The position numbers were made by a program, and so were the translations under genes. A stretch of DNA of 10,940 nucleotides from an uncultured Eubacteriales bacterium. Its GTDB lineage: Bacteria > Bacillota > Clostridia > Christensenellales > Aristaeellaceae. The notes under the pieces were generated by a model. The model had not been told where the DNA came from, searched no databases, and worked only from the letters and a program-made list of their open reading frames with translations. Below are positions 1-8,036 of this stretch, piece by piece; position 1 is the stretch's first letter, and each line of letters starts with the position of its first letter. The stretch covers positions 1 through 10,940 of the forward strand of contig USFL01000028.1 in the NCBI GenBank assembly GCA_900553905.1. Direction: 5' to 3'.

Positions 1-141
1 CCCCCGGCAGGCCCATGCACACGGGGCATACATGCGTGTTGGGCTCCGCGCCGAATACGTTCGGGCAGGCGCAGAACACCTTGCTCCTCGTGCGCAGCTC
101 CACATGCGTTTCCAGGCCGATGACCATTTCATATGCCTTGC

Positions 142-145
<4 letters not shown>
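1..145 (-). CDS. gatB: Asp/Glu-tRNA amidotransferase subunit B, N-terminal fragment
   Basis: This is the first 48 residues of GatB; the rest lies beyond the left edge. GatB is the tRNA-binding kinase subunit of GatCAB. It phosphorylates the side chain of misacylated Asp-tRNA(Asn) or Glu-tRNA(Gln) so that ammonia released by GatA can amidate it. The visible residues carry the family's N-terminal signature: [20 protein letters not shown], followed by a Cys-rich stretch and the conserved [18 protein letters not shown]. The ATG (143-145) overlaps the gatA stop codon as ATGA, so the two are probably translationally coupled, which gives matched amounts of the two subunits. Identity is certain; nothing can be said of the missing part. 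Confidence 0.95.
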
Positions 146-1641
<1,496 letters not shown>

Positions 1642-1660
1642 AGGACAATGCGCCTTCCTT

Positions 1661-3742
1661 TCAGTCAAAGGTTTTGGGCACGGTGATCAGGCGGCCCGCA
1701 ACGGTGGATGCGTTCATGAGCACCGCTTCGATGGGCAGGCTTTCGCCGGGCTCATCGGGGCGCAGGGACTGCGTTTCGGGCGCGGTGCGCGGCCGCGGAG
1801 GCGCCTCGCGCTGTAGCCCGGCCAGCTCGCCCGCAAAGTCCACGATGGCGGCAAATTCCCGGCTCATGCGTTCCTCCTCGCCGGGCGAAAGGGTGAGCAT
1901 GGACAGAAGCGCCGCGTTCTCCACCGCCTCCCGCCGGAGCGTGCGGACGTGTTCCTCTCTGCCCGTCTCGGCCACGGACACGCCCAGCTTGAGCGCCTCC
2001 AGCTGCGAGGCGTCCACATAATCCGGCGCGCCGGTGAGCGGGCAGCGCGCGTCCTTGGTCTTGGGAAAGGCGATAACCTCACGCAGCGAAGACGCGCCCA
2101 GCAGCAGCATGCACAGCCGGTCCACGCCGAAGGCAAACCCCGCGTGCGGCGGTGTGCCGAAGCGGAAGGCATCCAGCAGGAATCCGAAGCGCTCGCGCGC
2201 CTCCTCCTTGTCAAAGCCCAGGGCGCGGAACACCTTCTGCTGGATATCCGCGCGATGGATGCGGACGCTGCCGCTGCCCAGCTCCACGCCGTTGAGCACC
2301 ACGTCATAAGCCTGCGAACGCACGAGGGGCTTGGTCTTGTCGTCCTGCATCAGCTCCACATCCTCCAGAAACGGCATGGTGAAGGGATGGTGCATGGCGG
2401 CATAGCGCTTTTCGTCCTTTTTGTATTCAAACATGGGAAAATCCGTCACCAGCGCGAACTGGAAATCGCCGGGGTCCGTCAGGCCCAGCAGGTCCGCGCA
2501 CTTGAGGCGCAGGCCGCCCAGCACCCGCCGCGCCACGTCCAGCCCGTCGGCGCAGAAGAGGATGAAGTCGCCGGGCCGCGTATCCATGCGCGCCTCCAGC
2601 TCCCGCCACACCGGCGGATCAAAATACTTGGGCAGAATGGAGTTGACCTCGCCATTCTCGCGGTAGAGAATCCAGGCCATGCCCCTGGCGCCGAGCCGGA
2701 CGGCCTGACGGGTAAGCAGGTCGATGGTGGAACGGCTGAAGCTCGCCCCCGCGCCCCTGACGTTGATGGCGCGCACCACGCCCCCATCCTTCAGCGCCTC
2801 GGAAAACACAGAGAACGACGCGCGGCCCGCGATGTCGCTCACGTCCACAATGGGCAGCTCAAAGCGCAGGTCCGGCTTGTCTGTGCCGTAGCGGTCCATC
2901 GCCTCCTGCCAGGTGAGCCGCCGGAAGGGATGCGGCACGGGACGGCCCATCACCCGCTCGAACAGGCGTGTAAACAGGTCCGTGAGAAAAGCGAGCATGT
3001 CCTCCTGGTCCACGAAGCTGCGCTCCATATCCACCTGGGTAAACTCCGGCTGGCGGTCGGCGCGCAGGTCCTCGTCGCGGAAACAGCGGGCCACCTGATA
3101 GTATTTGTCGATGCCCGACACCATCAAAAGTTGCTTGTAGATCTGCGGGCTCTGGGGCAGGGCGTAGAACGTGCCGGGATGCACGCGGCTGGGCACCAGA
3201 TAGTCCCGCGCGCCCTCCGGCGTGGATTTGCACAGGATGGGCGTTTCCACCTGCAAAAAGCCCTGGTCGTTGAGAAGGCGCTGGACCTCGCTGATCAGCG
3301 TGTGGCGAAAGAGCAGATTCCGGTACATCTGCGGACGGCGCAGGTCCAGATAGCGGTACTTGAGCCGCACCTCCTCACGCACGGGCTCCTCGTCGGAAAG
3401 GGAAAAGGGCAGCGTGTCCGCCGCAGAGAGCAATTCCATATGGCTGGCGGCCAGCTCAACCTCGCCCGTGGGCAAAGCGGGGTTATAGGTGCTCTCGTCG
3501 CGCAGGCGCACCTCGCCGGTGATCTTGACCACGCTCTGGTTTTTGAGCCGCTCGGCCAGCGCGAAGCTGGCGGGGTCCGCCACGGCCTGGTCAAACACCG
3601 TCTGCACCACGCCCTCGCGGTCGCGCACGTCCACGAAGATGACGCCGCCCATGTCGCGGCAGGTCAGCACCCAGCCGCACACCGTGGCCTGCCGGCCGAT
3701 GTGCACGCGGCGCAGGGTTCCGCAGTAATGCGTTCTTTCCAT
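1661..3742 (-). CDS. aspS-gatC: Aspartyl-tRNA synthetase fused to GatC
   Basis: This is a 693-aa bifunctional protein. Residues 1-595 are a bacterial-type AspRS. An OB-fold anticodon-binding domain (CGWVLTCRDMGGVIFVDVRD, 22-41) is followed by the class II catalytic core: motif 1 near 149-170, motif 2 with CFRDEDLRADRQPEFTQ (220-236; Arg222), the GAD insert at about 290-430, and motif 3 with FGVDRLCMLLLG (538-549; Arg542). Residues of about 597-693 are a full-length GatC: a helical N-terminus (LSPGEEERMSREFAAIVDFA), then LRPDEPGESLPIEAVLMNA, ending ITVPKTFD, the standard GatC tail. There is almost no linker. Ordinary AspRS ends near residue 590. The OB-fold position equal to E. coli AspRS Leu30 is Met31, compatible with a relaxed, non-discriminating enzyme but not proof. 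The ATG at 3742 is chosen over an upstream GTG-type extension because GGGAGGTT lies 9 nt before it and residue 1 aligns with known AspRS. It heads the operon and is controlled by the T-box leader. Confidence 0.95.
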   Translation of the reverse strand: MERTHYCGTLRRVHIGRQATVCGWVLTCRDMGGVIFVDVRDREGVVQTVFDQAVADPASFALAERLKNQSVVKITGEVRLRDESTYNPALPTGEVELAASHMELLSAADTLPFSLSDEEPVREEVRLKYRYLDLRRPQMYRNLLFRHTLISEVQRLLNDQGFLQVETPILCKSTPEGARDYLVPSRVHPGTFYALPQSPQIYKQLLMVSGIDKYYQVARCFRDEDLRADRQPEFTQVDMERSFVDQEDMLAFLTDLFTRLFERVMGRPVPHPFRRLTWQEAMDRYGTDKPDLRFELPIVDVSDIAGRASFSVFSEALKDGGVVRAINVRGAGASFSRSTIDLLTRQAVRLGARGMAWILYRENGEVNSILPKYFDPPVWRELEARMDTRPGDFILFCADGLDVARRVLGGLRLKCADLLGLTDPGDFQFALVTDFPMFEYKKDEKRYAAMHHPFTMPFLEDVELMQDDKTKPLVRSQAYDVVLNGVELGSGSVRIHRADIQQKVFRALGFDKEEARERFGFLLDAFRFGTPPHAGFAFGVDRLCMLLLGASSLREVIAFPKTKDARCPLTGAPDYVDASQLEALKLGVSVAETGREEHVRTLRREAVENAALLSMLTLSPGEEERMSREFAAIVDFAGELAGLQREAPPRPRTAPETQSLRPDEPGESLPIEAVLMNASTVAGRLITVPKTFD

Positions 3743-3773
3743 AAAGCTGCAACCTCCCTTATCGCCGGGTAAG

Positions 3774-3812
3774 AAAAAAGCCCCCCGCCCCGGCATCTCC
3801 GGGGCGAAAGGC
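3774..3812 (-). terminator. T-box leader intrinsic terminator
   Basis: On the minus strand the 14-nt arm GCCTTTCGCCCCGG pairs fully with CCGGGGCGGGGGGC (three G-U pairs) around the loop AGATG (3780-3812). Six U follow directly (3774-3779). It lies between the antiterminator and the aspS RBS, so it is the regulated attenuator: it forms when the tRNA is charged and is pre-empted when uncharged tRNA stabilises the antiterminator. Confidence 0.93.
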
Positions 3813-3819
3813 CAAAGCC

Positions 3820-3840
3820 TTCCGCGGTACCACCCGCGTT
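3820..3840 (-). promoter_or_regulatory. T-box antiterminator core sequence
   Basis: The minus strand carries the universal T-box sequence GGGTGGTACCGCGG (3836-3823), preceded by AACGC. The TGG in the bulge is the site that pairs with the free NCCA end of uncharged tRNA. The motif lies just upstream of the terminator hairpin, with which its 3' side competes, as expected. Confidence 0.95.
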
Positions 3841-4054
3841 GGACAGAATTGTCCCACTTTCAGCAGGGAACGCCATTGATCCCCCCGCGCTGTACCGGGC
3901 GCGCCCGTCCGCGCCTACTCGGACCCTTCGGCCCTTTGGGACGGATGCTCGGGGATGTTCTTCGCTTTCCCGGCCCTGCCGCCTTTCCAGCTCCGGCGGC
4001 TCTCTGCGAAGGCCTTGCGGGCAAGCTACTCTTCCCGTCATCGCCATGTGCGGA

Positions 4055-4083
4055 ATGATAGCAGGGATTGGACGGCCTGTCAA
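4055..4083 (-). promoter_or_regulatory. Sigma-A promoter of the aspS-gatC operon
   Basis: The minus strand reads TTGACA (4083-4078), a 17-nt spacer and TATCAT (4060-4055). The -35 is a perfect consensus and the -10 differs by one base (TATAAT). The predicted start is an A near 4049-4047, just ahead of the first T-box helix, so the leader and the promoter fit each other. Confidence 0.85.
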
Positions 4084-4134
4084 GAGGGGAGCAAGCGGCA
4101 GGACAAAAAAAGTGCAATTCCTTCCCATTTTCCC

Positions 4135-4163
4135 TTGATATGAATCATTTTCCCATGTATAAT
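4135..4163 (+). promoter_or_regulatory. Divergent sigma-A promoter of the broken surface-protein gene
   Basis: The plus strand reads TTGATA (4135-4140), exactly 17 nt, then TATAAT (4158-4163). It is well placed to drive the ATG at 4250 with an untranslated leader of about 80 nt. It is back-to-back with the aspS promoter, with about 50 bp between the two -35 boxes. It would now mainly transcribe the insertion-sequence remnant. The surroundings are very AT-rich, so a chance -10 is possible, but the matching -35 at ideal spacing argues for a real promoter. Confidence 0.6.
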
Positions 4164-4219
4164 ATATATCTGATGTTATTTTTTCAATATATATTGATTT
4201 TGTACTAATTATCTGATGT
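4161..4219 (+). repeat. Short AT-rich direct repeats at the promoter start region
   Basis: AATATATAT occurs at 4161-4169 and again at 4186-4194. TATCTGATGT occurs at 4167-4176 and again at 4210-4219, 43 bp apart. Both pairs begin around the predicted transcription start of the plus-strand promoter, so they could be binding sites for a regulator of the surface gene. In such AT-rich sequence short repeats also arise by chance. Confidence 0.35.
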
Positions 4220-4249
4220 AAAAATACGCAAAAGAAGGGTTTGGTTCGT

Positions 4250-4279
4250 ATGAAGCAAAAACCGGTTTGGATGCTGACG
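4250..4279 (+). pseudogene. Likely 5' end of the surface-protein gene, cut by the insertion sequence
   Basis: ATG at 4250 opens MKQKPVWMLT and is preceded by AGAAGGG (4233-4239), 10 nt away. Basic residues followed by hydrophobic ones look like the start of a Sec signal peptide. After the tenth codon the sequence changes to the terminal repeat of an IS3-family element, whose first bases give a TGA stop. This start is in the same frame (position modulo 3) as the long surface-protein frame that resumes after the element. I infer that it is the lost N-terminus of that protein; the fragment is too short to be sure. Confidence 0.5.
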
Positions 4280-4340
4280 TGAACTGCACCCCATTTGTTA
4301 GACAGTATGATATACTGGATAACAAGTGGGGTGCTTGATT

Positions 4341-4563
4341 ATGCCAAAAGGAATAGCAAACAAACGATACACACCGGAGTTTAAGCAACGGGTTGTAGAG
4401 GCTGTCATGCAAGATGGTCTGAGCTACACGGAAGCTGCCAAGCAAAGTGAAAGAGGATTTGCTTGCTGAGGTTCAGCGGCTGCGTGCGGAAAATGCTTAC
4501 TTAAAAAACTTGCAAGCCTTGGTTTTGGAAGAAGAGCGACGCCAGCACAAAAAGCGCAGGTAG
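4341..4563 (+). pseudogene. IS3-family OrfA, internally deleted and frameshifted
   Basis: The first part, from ATG 4341, encodes MPKGIANKRYTPEFKQRVVE and continues to EAAKQ, the N-terminal helix-turn-helix start of IS3-family OrfA. At about 4445 the frame moves by +1, and the C-terminal leucine-zipper part follows: KEDLLAEVQRLRAENAYLKN, then a charged end and TAG at 4561-4563. About 50 residues between the two parts, covering the second half of the HTH, are missing compared with usual OrfA proteins. Read straight, the first frame stops at 4469. It is therefore non-functional. The family role was DNA binding at the IS ends and control of transposition. Confidence 0.8.
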
Positions 4564-4625
4564 TTCAAAAACTAAGGCAAGAATTCTCGCTGTCGCTTCT
4601 GCTCGAAATCGCTCAACTTCCTCGC
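4551..4625 (+). pseudogene. IS3-family OrfB (transposase) N-terminal stub
   Basis: In the -1 frame relative to the end of OrfA the sequence reads KAQVVQKLRQEFSLSLLLEI, then AQLPR. This matches the usual start of OrfB, where a helical segment of this kind precedes a conserved RSTYYY-like stretch. The match is lost exactly there, at the junction with the surface-protein frame. A run of five A followed by G lies in the overlap, a plausible slippery site for the programmed frameshift in the intact parent. Only about 25 codons remain and the integrase core is absent. Confidence 0.7.
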
Positions 4626-4633
4626 GCTATGAG

Positions 4634-7600
4634 GTGTCCAATGGCGTATATGGCGGCAGCTATGTGCGGTGGAACAGATCCAGCCAGCCCTCTGATGCCA
4701 CCAATGGAAAAATCCTGGGCGACACGCAGGTGGAAGTGCTCTCCGGCGTAGTGGTCAACATCTGGGGCGGTTCCGACAACCTTGTATCCGGCCGGAAGAC
4801 TCAGGGCGTCATCGTGGGAAACACCTATGTCACCGTCGGTACGGAAAGCGGCAGCGAAGCGGTATGCCAGTATGTCTATGGCGGCGGGTCTTGCAGCACC
4901 GTCGGGCAGGAGCGCGTCTATTATGATCCTAATGATCCATGGGCTTTTGCATCCGTGGGCGGAGACACCCATGTAACCATCAACGCAACCGCAAGGGGCC
5001 GGGACAACGTTGGCGATCCCAACGGCCATATCTATGCAGCCGGCGATTGCGACATCATCAACGGCACCACCTCTCTGGTCCTGAACGGAGGGTCCGGCTT
5101 CGAGTGGGTTTTTGCAGGCGGCACAAACAGCGACTACCAGGACGAAACGGAAATCAACAACATGCGCGGCGAGCCGAATGCCGCCAGCATCGTAATCAAC
5201 GGCGGCACGTGGGATGAAATCTATTCCGGCGTAGGCACCTTCGTCGGCAGTTACGACGCGAAAAGCGAACAGCCCATCAACGGCGACGTCTTTGTGCAGT
5301 TCAACGACGGCACGGTCAACTTCTTCAGTCTCAGCAGCCCCATGACCAAAATTGACGGCAACAGCACGCTGGAAATCAACGGCGGCGTGCTCGGCAGCAG
5401 CACATACAATATCTCCGGTTACCGCTATACCAGCTGGAGTGAAAACAGCCCGCAGCAGGGACAGCTCAGTGGCAAACGCATCCTGAATCTGAAAAATCAA
5501 AGCCAAATGAACTGTTGGCTAATCTATGCCATCGATGAGATCAACGTAAGCAACACAGCGCCGTTTATCGCCCGTGGCACTACGGCTTCCGGCGCGCTGC
5601 AATCCTGCGGCGACGTGAGCCTTCTTTCCGGCACCCTGGCGCTTACCGGAACCAATAACCTCATCGCAACCGGTGCGGACGGGGTGTCTGGTGATCTGAC
5701 GATCGCGCAGGGAGCGACGCTCGCACTGAACGGAACCGACAGCGTGATCACCACGCCCGGATGCGTCAACGCGGCGGGCAGTGCCGAGGGCACGGCGGGA
5801 AGGCTGCTGGTGGTAAAGCCCTCCGCCTCCTCCTCTACGGGCTGGGTCAAAACGGACATGACGCCTCAGCGCCCTGCGGTGGGCGAGGTATACCTGCGCT
5901 CCAACACCACCAATGAAACCGCCGAAGCCAATACCGACGCGGCGCTGCTGGATCTGGGCAATGACGAACCGGACCTGTATGTGGAATATACCCGGGATAC
6001 GGATGCCGTATCCTCCTACGCACACGCGTGGCGTATCGCCGAAAACCAGGAGGCTGCCTGGTATTATGAAGTTTATTATCAGAATCCCGATGGCACCTTT
6101 GAAAAGTGGAAAAAAGCCCAGGGCGGCAAGACGTTCCCGACACAAACCGTTTCCATCAGCCATGACAGTTTTGATGACAAAGACCTTGGCTGGGGTGAAG
6201 TATTCGGCGTACATTATGTCTTTGACGACGGAAACCCGCTGAACCGCCTGTCTGCGGCCGCGGGCGAAGCACCCGAGGACAATCCGCTGAGAATCTATTA
6301 TAAATGCACGCCGCATACCGTGACCTATCAGTATGATGGCACGGCACCCGCCGGCGCGCCGGCTTTGCCGGCCCAGGTGGAAACCTACTATTCAGCCGAG
6401 GTTGCGGTGGCTGCCGCACCCACCCTGGCCGGCTACAGCTTCTCCGGCTGGACGGTGGCTTCTCCGGCCGGCACGGACATCGAAAACGGAATCCTCACCA
6501 TGCCCAATGAGGATGTGGTGCTCACCGGCTCGTGGACCCCTCTGCCCAGCGGCAGCCTGACGGTGCAAAAACAGGCAACCGGAAACGGAGCCAGCCAGAG
6601 CGAGGCCTTCCCCTTTGAAGTCACGATCGAAGGGCTGAACGGAACCTATGGCGAACTGACCTTTGTCAACGGTGTGGCGACCTTCAGCCTGCGCCACGGA
6701 GAGAGCGTGACAGCCGGCGGGCTTCCTGTCAGTGCGCGCTACACCGTGCGGGAGGCGGACAGCCGCGGCTATACCTCCTCCTCCACGGGGGAAACCGGAA
6801 CCATTGCGGACGGTGTGGAAAGCACAGCGCTTTTCACCAACCACAAAGATGCGCCAGAGACGGTGGAAATCTACCCGGAAGATGTGACCATCTATACCGG
6901 TGGGGAGGGCGGCTCCGGTGAAAACAACGACTTCCCCCATCCCATCTATCTCATCCGGGACGAGCAGGGAACCGTTTCCTCCGCGGAGGGAATCCTGTAT
7001 CAGTTGAATGGCACGGGCAGCTATGCCGTGGACGACCTGTTTGAGGTCAGGTACTATCAGAATGGTAACGAAGTAGGGAGCGACGAAACCTACGGCGACC
7101 TCACAGCCCGGGTTGTTCTCAGGGAAGCGTTCGCAGGCGGAACGGTGACCACGCCGGATGGCAGGACCGTATCGCCGGGAACAGGTACCCTGCGCATCCG
7201 CTATGTATCTGACTTTGACGCCGCTTCGGATAACGCGCTGACCATTTCCGCCGTATATTATGACGCCGGGAACCAGACGGAAGCGGTGCAGGCGGTGGAG
7301 GCCACGGGAAAGGCGGGTGTGCTGCTTCCCGCCTCGACGCGCATTTATCTGAACGGAAACCACGACTATGTCAAATCCAGCCCTGCCAACATTGGCCTGC
7401 TGTTTGACCAGCTGCTGCCCGATCAGCCAGGCGGCGACAATTCCGTCTATACCCTCATGCTTCTACAGCACGCGCAAAGCAAAGGCTATTCCATGGAAAA
7501 TACAAAGGCCGAACTGCGCTATCTGGACCTTGTTGATCTGGACAACTCGGACGCCTGGGTGGGATCGTCCGCAGGCTGCGACGTATTCTGGCCCTATCCG

Positions 7601-7996
7601 GAGGGAACCGGCCGCGATACGGCTTTTTCCCTGCGGCATTTCACCGGCCTGCATCGTGAATACCGCATGAACGGCGTTTCTCTGCCGGATCAGGTCAAAG
7701 CCAGCGGCGTGGAGGAGGTGTCCATAACCCGCGGTGAGGAGGGCGTCTGGTTCCACATTGCGGAAAGCGGCTTCTCGCCCTTTGCGCTGATCTGGCCGGA
7801 ACAGGGCGTCAGCCCCACGGCAACGCCCACGGTCATGCCAGAGCCTAGCGCTACGCCCGGTCCCACAGCCACGCCTGCCGCACAGCCGCCGAAAACCGGC
7901 GACGCCTCCCATGTCGGTCTTTGGCTGACGGCTCTCTTTGCGTCTGGCGCGGTTTTGCTGCTGATTCGCCGGCGGCTGCATCGCGGGAGGGCTTAA
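4634..7996 (+). CDS. Sortase-anchored surface protein, 5'-truncated (probable pseudogene)
   Basis: This is a 1120-codon open frame for a cell-wall-anchored protein. Residues 1-260 hold about five beta-rich units of the type G-D/N-T-x-V-x-V ending in GG or GGG, likely a right-handed beta-helix. About 260-410 is further beta-rich, low-charge sequence. Residues of about 475-558 look MucBP/SHIRT-like (WYYEVYYQNPDGTFEKW to LRIYYK). 561-635 is InlB-B-repeat-like (HTVTYQYDGT, GYSFSGWTV). 639-737 is Cna-B/SpaA-like with Lys646, Glu707 and Asn736 placed as for an internal isopeptide bond. 740-1057 is an unassigned surface domain ending in HIAESGFSPFALIW. A Pro/Thr linker (1058-1085), sorting motif PPKTG (1085-1089), membrane helix (about 1094-1112) and RRRLHRGRA tail close it. 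The GTG at 4634 is only the first possible start in frame: it has no RBS and no signal peptide, and it follows the IS remnant directly. The intact gene probably started at 4250. The ligand is unknown; adhesion to host or polysaccharide is inference. Confidence 0.8.
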   Translation: MSNGVYGGSYVRWNRSSQPSDATNGKILGDTQVEVLSGVVVNIWGGSDNLVSGRKTQGVIVGNTYVTVGTESGSEAVCQYVYGGGSCSTVGQERVYYDPNDPWAFASVGGDTHVTINATARGRDNVGDPNGHIYAAGDCDIINGTTSLVLNGGSGFEWVFAGGTNSDYQDETEINNMRGEPNAASIVINGGTWDEIYSGVGTFVGSYDAKSEQPINGDVFVQFNDGTVNFFSLSSPMTKIDGNSTLEINGGVLGSSTYNISGYRYTSWSENSPQQGQLSGKRILNLKNQSQMNCWLIYAIDEINVSNTAPFIARGTTASGALQSCGDVSLLSGTLALTGTNNLIATGADGVSGDLTIAQGATLALNGTDSVITTPGCVNAAGSAEGTAGRLLVVKPSASSSTGWVKTDMTPQRPAVGEVYLRSNTTNETAEANTDAALLDLGNDEPDLYVEYTRDTDAVSSYAHAWRIAENQEAAWYYEVYYQNPDGTFEKWKKAQGGKTFPTQTVSISHDSFDDKDLGWGEVFGVHYVFDDGNPLNRLSAAAGEAPEDNPLRIYYKCTPHTVTYQYDGTAPAGAPALPAQVETYYSAEVAVAAAPTLAGYSFSGWTVASPAGTDIENGILTMPNEDVVLTGSWTPLPSGSLTVQKQATGNGASQSEAFPFEVTIEGLNGTYGELTFVNGVATFSLRHGESVTAGGLPVSARYTVREADSRGYTSSSTGETGTIADGVESTALFTNHKDAPETVEIYPEDVTIYTGGEGGSGENNDFPHPIYLIRDEQGTVSSAEGILYQLNGTGSYAVDDLFEVRYYQNGNEVGSDETYGDLTARVVLREAFAGGTVTTPDGRTVSPGTGTLRIRYVSDFDAASDNALTISAVYYDAGNQTEAVQAVEATGKAGVLLPASTRIYLNGNHDYVKSSPANIGLLFDQLLPDQPGGDNSVYTLMLLQHAQSKGYSMENTKAELRYLDLVDLDNSDAWVGSSAGCDVFWPYPEGTGRDTAFSLRHFTGLHREYRMNGVSLPDQVKASGVEEVSITRGEEGVWFHIAESGFSPFALIWPEQGVSPTATPTVMPEPSATPGPTATPAAQPPKTGDASHVGLWLTALFASGAVLLLIRRRLHRGRA

Positions 7997-8036
7997 CGCA
8001 GCCCGGCTTCATATGCGCTCTTAAGGCAGACAACAA

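Larger units (their letters stand above)
3774..4049 (-). promoter_or_regulatory. T-box riboswitch controlling aspS-gatC/gatA/gatB
   Basis: This is a complete T-box leader. Stem I begins with GACGG (4039-4035) pairing with CCGTC (3944-3940), then the GA/K-turn motif GAAGAGTAG. GCTTG (4026-4022) pairs with CGAGC (3951-3947), and CTTCGC (4011-4006) with GCGAAG (3965-3960). The distal part has AGAGAGCC and a GCCGCC/GGCGGC hairpin. The single-stranded 3' side of the specifier loop starts right after the GCGAAG arm and reads AACA, so the candidate specifier is AAC (3959-3957), an Asn codon; GAA (3960-3958) overlaps it. Stem III is GTCCG/CGGAC with CCGAGTAGG (3924-3907). Then come a GGACA/TGTCC hairpin (3854-3841), the antiterminator core and the terminator. 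Uncharged tRNA(Asn) should switch the operon on. The T-box call is sure; the codon choice rests on manual folding. Confidence 0.94.
4280..4626 (+). mobile_element. Remnant of an IS3-family insertion sequence (left end)
   Basis: The left end starts TGAACTGCACCCC, typical of IS3-family terminal repeats, at about 4280. It is followed by a degraded orfA and the first codons of orfB in the -1 frame, as usual for this family. The remnant ends near 4626, where OrfB similarity stops after a LLLEIAQLPR-like segment and the surface-protein frame begins. Roughly three quarters of the element, including the whole DDE catalytic region and the right terminal repeat, is missing, so it cannot move by itself. 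Its base composition is lower in GC than the flanking operons. A target duplication cannot be seen because the right end is gone. The exact right border is uncertain by a few bases. Confidence 0.85.

Noticed and set aside
1642..1668. TTG start for gatA at 1668
   Set aside because: It would overlap the aspS-gatC stop and put the purine-rich RBS inside the coding region; known GatA starts align with the ATG at 1641.
1949..3772. A 607-codon open frame on the plus strand opposite aspS-gatC
   Set aside because: It is antisense to a clearly recognised gene, has no domain-like sequence (many His/Gln/Arg runs) and reflects the high GC and codon bias of the real gene.
3743..3796. N-terminal extension of aspS-gatC to 3796
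   Set aside because: It would lie within the T-box terminator and U-run, and the strong RBS points to the ATG at 3742.
4161..4219. A CRISPR or iteron-like array in the AT-rich gap
   Set aside because: There are only two copies of each short repeat, of 9-10 bp, with irregular spacing.
4209..4445. A 78-codon minus-strand frame across the IS left end
   Set aside because: It runs antisense through the IS terminal repeat and orfA and matches nothing recognisable.
4613..5506. Minus-strand frames inside the surface-protein region (also 5519-6316 and 6392-7363)
   Set aside because: The plus frame carries coherent domains to a PPKTG anchor; the minus frames are compositional shadows.
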